Under the pieces are notes generated by a model. It saw nothing but the letters and a program-made list of their open reading frames with translations. It did not search any database and was not told where the DNA came from. A stretch of 64,000 nucleotides of DNA from Pomphorhynchus laevis (lineage: Eukaryota; Acanthocephala; Palaeacanthocephala; Echinorhynchida; Pomphorhynchidae): assembly GCA_012934845.2 (NCBI GenBank), contig WNNJ02002795.1:25157-89156 (forward strand), in the 5' to 3' direction. A program made the position numbers and the translations under genes. Positions 14,201-22,800 of the stretch are shown piece by piece. Positions within the stretch are counted from its first letter, which is position 1; each line of letters begins with the position of its first letter.

Positions 14201-17200
14201 GATCCCAGACTGGGCAATATAATACAAAAAAGATACTCAATGTGAAACAGTAGTTAACTCGGCCATCCGAATAGTCGCAGAGATCTTTCTTTATGCGCTA
14301 AAGCATAATCGCCTTCGTATGTCAGAAATGCAGTTTGCGTAGGATTGTTTGCTTTTGATGGCAATATATCGTGCAGCTTTCCTTAATAAGAGATCCAATT
14401 CTCTCCCAATTCCAGTAGCAGTCGAAACAATGGCTGGTATGAAAATCCCATCCTCCACCAGTGAAACACGCTCGCCATATTTAGCCATCTTGCGATTTGG
14501 ATGATAGTCGAATGTGGAACTGACAGTTTGGTGTGCATAGGATGGAGCTAAATGGTTGAAAACGCAAATGTCGACATAAGACCGCTCCATCCTACCATCT
14601 GAAAAATTCATACACACATTGTCCATTCTCGCAGATCTATCCCTCGTTGTGGTGCTAGATGCAAACACTATACCCTCATCTACTGATCGTAATTCCACTT
14701 CCCGATCCATGCGATCATGCGCCTCACTTAGTATCGAGCCGATCGTGTCGCGTATGGCGTTGTGTCTGATAATTGTTCCGCCGCCGACTCTACAAGAGAG
14801 TACATGTCTTAAGTTAAACACTTCTGAACATCGACAAATTCCCTTACTTTTAATTGGTATATTGTATCTTATCGCAAGTGCATCCAAAAACTGTTGCTTT
14901 TGTAAATAGAATCCAGACGGTTTCGAAGGAATAGATGTCAACCAAATTGAGGCATTCTTCTGTGCAGCATTCTGTATACTTCGAGCCATTTCTTCACTTG
15001 CATTTTCCAAAATTTGTTTCTTAAGTTGCTCGTATATATTCCGATTATTTTTCCGGTAACCATCACAAAGATCCTTTAGTATTTCCCCAATTTCAGAACT
15101 GTTACTATAAATAACGTTTGCATTCGCTATTAGGTGTGATTGTTTAAAAACCTCTTCTGCGTTGGCTGATGGATCTATTATGCCTAAACCTCCATCTCTG
15201 GCGGGTAGTTTAATAATATCTCGAAGCTCTAACGTTAACACTCCCAATCCCATAATGCTCGGTATCAACTTCAGGAAAATATCATCAGCTAAGCCTCTGA
15301 ACCATGATGAACTTACTTTTGTAGTGCGCACCAGATGTGTCCGTTGAAACTGAATCGTTCGTGTTAGCAATATATAAGCAGCATATGATCCAAGTCTGCT
15401 AAATCACAAAGATGCTGTATCTGTACTCGCCAGGAGTTAATTGAACTCATGACTTGACACTCACGATATGCATCACATCCGATAAATCCTCCCAAGACCT
15501 TGATACCATTTTTAACCACTTTGACTCCTTCTTGCATAAGATATGTGGCTTCATTTGTCATAGTTTCGTTTTTGTTTAAAAAACAGCATTTTGAAGCATT
15601 TATGTGAAATCCGAAGCTTTTACAAATCACTTTCAATAGATCCTATACTTGAGACAACTCATGCGCACGGCCAATAAAAGTTGCATCATCTGCGTACCAA
15701 AGTTGGGTGAAACCAGGTATTTTTTGTTTAATCTCTCTAATTATCGGTAAAGGCGCCGCTGCAAATGCAGCCATAGCCAAGGGGTCTCCTTGTGTTACCA
15801 CTTCTTCAGATAGAATTGTCTCCTCAGCAACAATTAGCAGTGATGGCTTCGAGTAAGTATTGATCAGGAGTGTCGTCATGGCAGGACAAATCGCGTTTAT
15901 GTTTTTGAGCAACAAATCCCGATTGATACAATTGAAAGCGTTGTTGGCATCTACAGTTAATATGCAATATTCACTGTTACTTTCAAGTATATCTCTTGCA
16001 TTATGAATAATAGTATCGGTCCCACATTTCTGACCAGCACACATTTGTACTGCCCCAGCTACCTCCATCAATGTTGGTTTAATATATTTTAGCTGTGCCC
16101 TGGCTACTATGCGTCTCATAACTTCCCCTATACCGATAGGGCGTATTCCAGGAGATTTGTCAAGAGGAACCAACCGACATGCTAGATATGCTTCCAAGCT
16201 GTTAGGATTTAATCTTTCGGTTGCAATTTTTATTACAAATATTGCGAGCACATTCGCCAATCTGTATGATTCTTGAACAAAACCTGTTAGTAGATATCTC
16301 CACATTTGCGCGTCCATACCGGATGGTCCTGCACTTCCATTTGATTTTTTAGCCGCTTTTATAATATCTTGTGGACTTAAATTCATGTAAATTACTTGAT
16401 GATGTTGGATTACATGTTTCAGAGGTGTCAATAAAATATACTCTCCATCTGCATCCGTTGCTCGAAAATGTAATTCTTGAAGACGTGTGAGCACTGTTTT
16501 GCCGTCCAAAACACTATCAATCTCATGTATCCCGGATTTTTGTCCGCCTGATTTTAAAAGCCGAGCTGCTTCTCCAATTTTACTGTATTGCACCAATTTC
16601 TGAATGTCCATTAAAAATCCTTTTTTGATGGTTATTCTTACGATTAATTGATCTCTGCTTTTGAAGGAATCGAGCTTCTGAAATTAGTTGGTCATACTTT
16701 TTTCTTTCCACATTATTATACGTCGTTCTAAGGTTTTCCGACGATCACTAATTCGTCGCGAAGGAATTTGCTGCAGAATCAGCTGGCAATATACCGAAGA
16801 GAGGTGTGAGATGGAATCACATTCTTTAGAATTTTCGTTAAACGATTTGATGTGTGAAGTTAAGGTTGCAATAAAATCTTTAGTAGCGTTACATCTAGGC
16901 AGAATCATCAAGTTAAGAACCCAGTGAATAATTTCATAGAATGTTTCCATATACCAAGTTAAACGACGTATCGCATCCCGAGCAGTATGACCTGTCTGGT
17001 TCTCAACATTGTCACTAACTGCGTGAAGGTGATTTTCACTATCATGCACATTTATTATCGATTTTACTTGAATGTGCTGCTGATTACAACAGTTTGGTGC
17101 TGCGCAATTTGAGCAAGGAACTTTACTCTAGACACATTTGCACTTTTTGCACTTGGCCGCTTGCCCTTTGCAAGTACAACATCTTACAGTGTTGATTGGA

Positions 17201-19749
17201 CGTCCTTTCGTCATACCCTTCGTTATTACTTATATCAATAATAATAACAATAATAACAATATTTAATATTTGATATTAAATCCTACGTCCAACCTTAAAC
17301 CAACGTTTAACCTTAAATCAACGTCACAACCTTAAACAAGCGTGTTACGTTGAACCAGATTTGAACATTACGTCTAGATTTATTAAGAAATGCGATGTAT
17401 AATTGCAAATCAAAAGATGATAAATAATTTTAAATGACAGTGAAATAATTTTAAATAATTTAATAGATACTTATTTTAAACATATTTAAACTATTTAAAC
17501 ATATTCTATATTTAATAGAATCCTTAAGCCCTATAGAATATGAATTTGTTCATTACTGTTTAAAAATAAATCTAAATTATATAAAGATATGAATTATATG
17601 TTTCGATATATTGATGATATTTGTGTATTTGACTCTAATAATTTTTATGTCATTAAAAAATATTAAAATATTAAAAAATATCTATAACGCCTATCTAACA
17701 GAAATTAAACCATCAAGTAAATATAAATATATGAATAAAATTGAATTAATAGAATCCTTAAATATTTTAATAAATCAAAATTATTTAAAAGTATGAACAT
17801 CCATATTCAGACAAATTAAAGATTTTTCTATGGGAGGTAATAGTAGCCCAATTAAAAGTGACTTGTTTTTAAGCTTTATAGAATATGAATTTGTTCATAA
17901 TTGTTTAAAAATAAATCTAAATTAAATAAATATTATATTAAATAAATATTATATTATATTAATTAATATTATATTCGGAGAAAGATATACATATATATGT
18001 TATAATAAATATAACGCATATCTAACAAAAATTAAACCATCAAGTAAATATAAATATATGGATAAAATATAAAATACATTGTCTGTTATTTATTAGTCGA
18101 TTCATATCAGAGCAGTTCCTCCTGTCATAAACCACTTTCTGTTTATATGATAAAGTTGAATTCAACTTTATTGATAAAGTTGAATTATTAAAATCCTTAT
18201 TTTTGCAAATCAAAATTATTTAAAAGTAGGGACATATATATTTATACAAATAAAAAGTGTTCCAAGCTCTATAGAATATGAATTTGTTCATAACTGTGTA
18301 AAAACTAAATCTAAACAATATAAATATATGAAATATATATTTCGATACATTAATGATTTATGTGTATTTAATTCTAATAATTTTTATTCACTAAATGATC
18401 AAATTTACCCATGTAGCCTTATTCTTAACAAAACCAATATTAATGATAAAGAAGGTGTATATCTAGATATGAACATGAAATTAACATCAATTAAAACTAC
18501 TTTTAGTTTATATATGGTTTAAATTTAATTTAAAGTAATATTAATTTAATAATAATTAAAGTTTTTTTCCAAGTAATTTTTTCAATAATTTTATTAATTA
18601 TTATTAATTTTTTATTTAAATAATAATTTATTAAATCATTATTTTTAATTATTAATTAAATAATTTGTACAAGAATATACATTTTAAAATATACATTTTA
18701 ACCGCTATTGAGTTATAAATGTAGTCATATTTATTAACTCGTAAAGTTCTCAAAAAATTAGCGTATACAGTCTGAGTTTTAATATTTGAACAGACAATAA
18801 TAAAGGAAGTGTAATAACAAGCAAAGTGTTCAATTTTAGTATTACTTTGTCCTTTCCGGATGATTGGTTTCGTTGATATGACATCATCTACATTAAGTTT
18901 AATTTCAATGTGTACAGATATAATTCAAATGGAGTGTAAGCACAGTGTTCATTTGTTCTGAAAGCTCAGTGTTCAATTTTAGTATTACTAGTTGAATCAC
19001 TAGAAGTCATAAGTAAAAAATGAAAGTGTAGCTTCCAGAATTGATGTGATTGAGTTGCGATAATCATCAACTAATAAATTTGATATTTTAATGAAATTAT
19101 ATAATACTATTTTTATCCATGAAGTTTATGATTTTACAAGCTTTAACTATCAACTTTAGTGCTATCGTCACTTGTTGATGTGTATCAAGAATGCCTTCCA
19201 AGTACTTGTCAAGAGGTAAGCAATTTTTTGTTTTGGAGTATAATTTTTTTATCGCTATATTTTATATTTATAATTTTGTTTATCGCAAGAAATATATTCC
19301 TCCATTATTTATAATTAATGACTAATTATTATGACTTATATTATACTAATTATTATATGACTTATAAATCATATATTATGACTAATAATTATTAGTCATA
19401 ATATATAATTTATGATATATAAATCATATATTCATAAAATATTATGAATATATATAGTTTAGATTATTTATTCAAATCAGCTCCGGGATCTTTTGACGGA
19501 TACTTGTATATATTAATACTCGGATTTTAAGTCAAACCGGAAACACAAAGATATCGTTTTATTCAAGCTTTCGACCAACTAGTGGCCTTCTTCAGGAAAA
19601 TAATATAGTATTTACTTTAGATCTCAACCACCTTAAAATAGTTGAGATCTAAAGTAAATACAATATTATTTTCCTGAAGAAGGCCACTAGTTGGTCGAAA
19701 GCTTGAATAAAACGATATCTTTGTGTTTCCGGTTTGACTTAAAATCCGA

Positions 19750-19845
<96 letters not shown>

Positions 19846-22800
19846 ATTAGATTTGCGGAAAACTGACACTGTCCCGGATCATCCATTGAATGATACATTA
19901 GTAATAATTGTCGTAAGATAAAAAAAACAGGAAATTAAGACCAAGAGCAATTTCTTGTAAAGCTTTCGGGCTAACTGCCCTTCTTCAGTACATCTAAAAA
20001 AAATTACAGTTCTGATTAGCACAAAAAAAATATAGTAATGAAAATCAAATTGTTCAATGCAACTAACAGAGAGAAATATAAATAATTCAATTTCGGAACT
20101 CATATATTCACGGCAAGTGATATATGTGCTCGGCATTTAATTGTTGGTCTGCCATGAGTTGTCCGATCCAAAACATTTCCCTTTGTTTACGCTTAGCCGT
20201 GTCAGGAACATTTGCCTCAATAATTATCGTTTCCATCTTATGGTTTTCATTTTCTATGCAGTGTTTAGCTGCCCCGTCATTCTTCGCTCGTTTATACTTA
20301 ATGTCGGATCTACGAGTCAAAGCTCGTACATTCATTTGTCCTCCTGTCTGTCCTATATATATCTTTGAACATTCATTGCACATGTTCATATATACTAGTC
20401 CTTTGCTCTTGCAATTATTGTGTCCGCGGACATTATATTTTAAGCATGTTACCGGACTTGTAAATGTTATTGTTGTGGCCATTTCAAAGCAGCACTTACA
20501 TCGTCGATATTATATATATAATATCGACGAACAATATATAAATATTGTCAATATATATAGGACAATATATAAATATTGTCCTATATAATATATAGGACAA
20601 TATTTATATTGTCCTATATAAATATTATATATATAATATTTTATGAATATATGATTTATATATCATAAATTATATATTATGACTAATAACTACTGTTAAT
20701 TTAACTACTCAAAACTACTGTTAATTTATATCTTAAAGATGACATGTTTAAATTCACATTTAAACTAGGGTACTATAAACATAAAATTAAACAGAAAATA
20801 GTAAATTCATTGACCGTAAATAAATTTTCGGAATATAAATACGTACGATTTTAGTAAGCTTTATACAAATCTAGATTTAGCAGATATTAAAGAAGCATTA
20901 GTAAAATTAATTAATCTTATATTCGGAAAAGATATACATATATATGTTATAATAATTATAACGCCTATCTAACAAAAATTAAACTATCAAGTAAATATAA
21001 ATATATGGATAAAATTGAATTAATAGAATCCTTCAATATTTTGATAAATCAAAATTATTTAAAGGTAGGGACATCTATATCTTGACAATTAAAGGTGTTC
21101 CAATGGGTCGTAATATTAGCCAAATTATAGCTGATTTAAATTTAGCTTTATAGAATATGAATGTGTTCATAACTGTTTAAAAATAAATCTAAATTAAATA
21201 AATATTATATTAAATAAATATTATATTATATTAATTAATAATATATTCGGAGAAAGATATACATATATATGTTATAATAACTATAACGCATATCTAACAA
21301 AAATTAAACCATCAAGTAAATATAAATATATGGATAAAATATAAAATACATTGTCTGTTATTTATTAGTCGATTCATAACAAAGCAGTTCCTCCTGTCAT
21401 AAACCACTTTCTGTTTATATGATAAAGTTGAATTCAACTTTATTGATAAAGTTGAATTATTAAAATCCTTATTTTTGCAAATCAAAATTATTTAAAAGTA
21501 GGGACATATATATTTATACAAATAAAAAGTGTTCCAAGCTCTATAGAATATGAATTTGTTCATAACTGTGTAAAAACTAAATCTAAACAATATAAATATA
21601 TGAAATATATGTTTCGATACATTGATGATATATGTGTATTTAATTCTAATAATTTTTATTTAATTAGTGAGCACATTTATCCAGAAAGCCTTATTCTTAA
21701 CAAAACCAATATTAATGATAAAGAAGGTGTATATCTAGATATGAACATTAAATTAACATTAACTAAAACTACTATTAATTTATATCGTAAAGATGTCATA
21801 TTGAAATTTACAAGAAACATATTTTTGCATGAGCATTCATGCATACCATATAATATTAAATATAATACATTAAATAATGAAATTTTAATAATTGCAACAA
21901 TTTGTAATGATATTTTAATCGTTAAAAGTTTTTTATTTTGTCACTTATAGCTCAATTTTATTCAGTGTGTCTTTATAATCATATAATTGCGTTATTTTTT
22001 GAGTTAGTGGCTATACATGAATGTATCTTATACATACTTTGTTGAGAATGTTCGGATAATACAGAAGTTATTTTATAGAAAGAATAATAAAAATTATATT
22101 TGGATTTTGTTTTTATTAAGATTGTTTAATATAAACATTTTTTATTTTTTTTATTCTAATCGTTAAAAGTTTTTTATTTTGTCACTTATAGCTCAATTTT
22201 ATTCAGTGTCTTTTTAATCATATAATTGCGTTATTTATTGAGCTAGTGGCTATACATGAATGTATCTTATACATACTTTGTTGAGAATGTTCGGATTATA
22301 CACTACGCGTATTCTATAACGTCTTAACTTTATAACTCTATAGATTTTAGTTAACTCTATAACCGAAGTAATAACGTAATGTTAAACCTTTTGATTTGCA
22401 GCTCATTTAAATTTTGGAATTTGGTACCAAAAATACGAAATTTAATTATCAAATTAAAATTAGAATGAAAATTTATCAACAAAAAGTTGATAAAGTTGAA
22501 TATGTTAGCGATGATACTATTTGCAATAATTCAAATTTGGTATTTATCTTGTAATTTAAAACTTTAAGGCAGTGTTATAAACAAACCTCAAACTGTAATT
22601 GAAAAAATGTATATTTCTAAAAGGAAATTTTATTTTTAAAAGCTTATTAATTTATAACATTTCACTGATAGGGAAACTCATCTGTTATACATTTCAAATG
22701 ATAAATTTTTAACTTGTTATTTAAAATTCATATTAGCGATTATCAAAATATCAAACAAAAACCTCTCTTTTATAATCTATAACTCTTTATATACTTCGTA

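Larger units (their letters stand above)
14110..17230 (-). mobile_element. Restriction-like-endonuclease LINE, copy A (nearly full length)
   Basis: About 3.1 kb on minus. Order of parts: start Met near 17213 (MTKGRP), Cys-rich cluster [16 protein letters not shown] with [10 protein letters not shown], a helical linker (17049-16684), RT (16611-15364), a CCHC-like finger ([15 protein letters not shown]), and a restriction-like endonuclease segment ([13 protein letters not shown] ... [15 protein letters not shown]). It ends in FSA and a 3' UTR with poly(A). R2/R4/NeSL-type LINEs have one ORF with RT, CCHC and a PD-(D/E)XK nuclease and are often site-specific. The 5' flank has three TTTAAGGTT mini-repeats (17285-17340). 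One in-frame stop in the Cys cluster and about three further breaks make it inactive. Confidence 0.82.
19516..19753. repeat. Near-perfect palindrome, 113-bp arms, with hammerhead-like hairpins
   Basis: Arms 19516-19628 and 19641-19753 are reverse complements with a single visible mismatch around a 12-bp centre. Each arm carries CTGAAGAAGGCCAC and GGTCGAAAGC, the common PLE terminal motif. The right arm runs straight into a (TA)n tract. Head-to-head terminal repeats of this type are typical of Penelope-like insertions. Confidence 0.85.
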
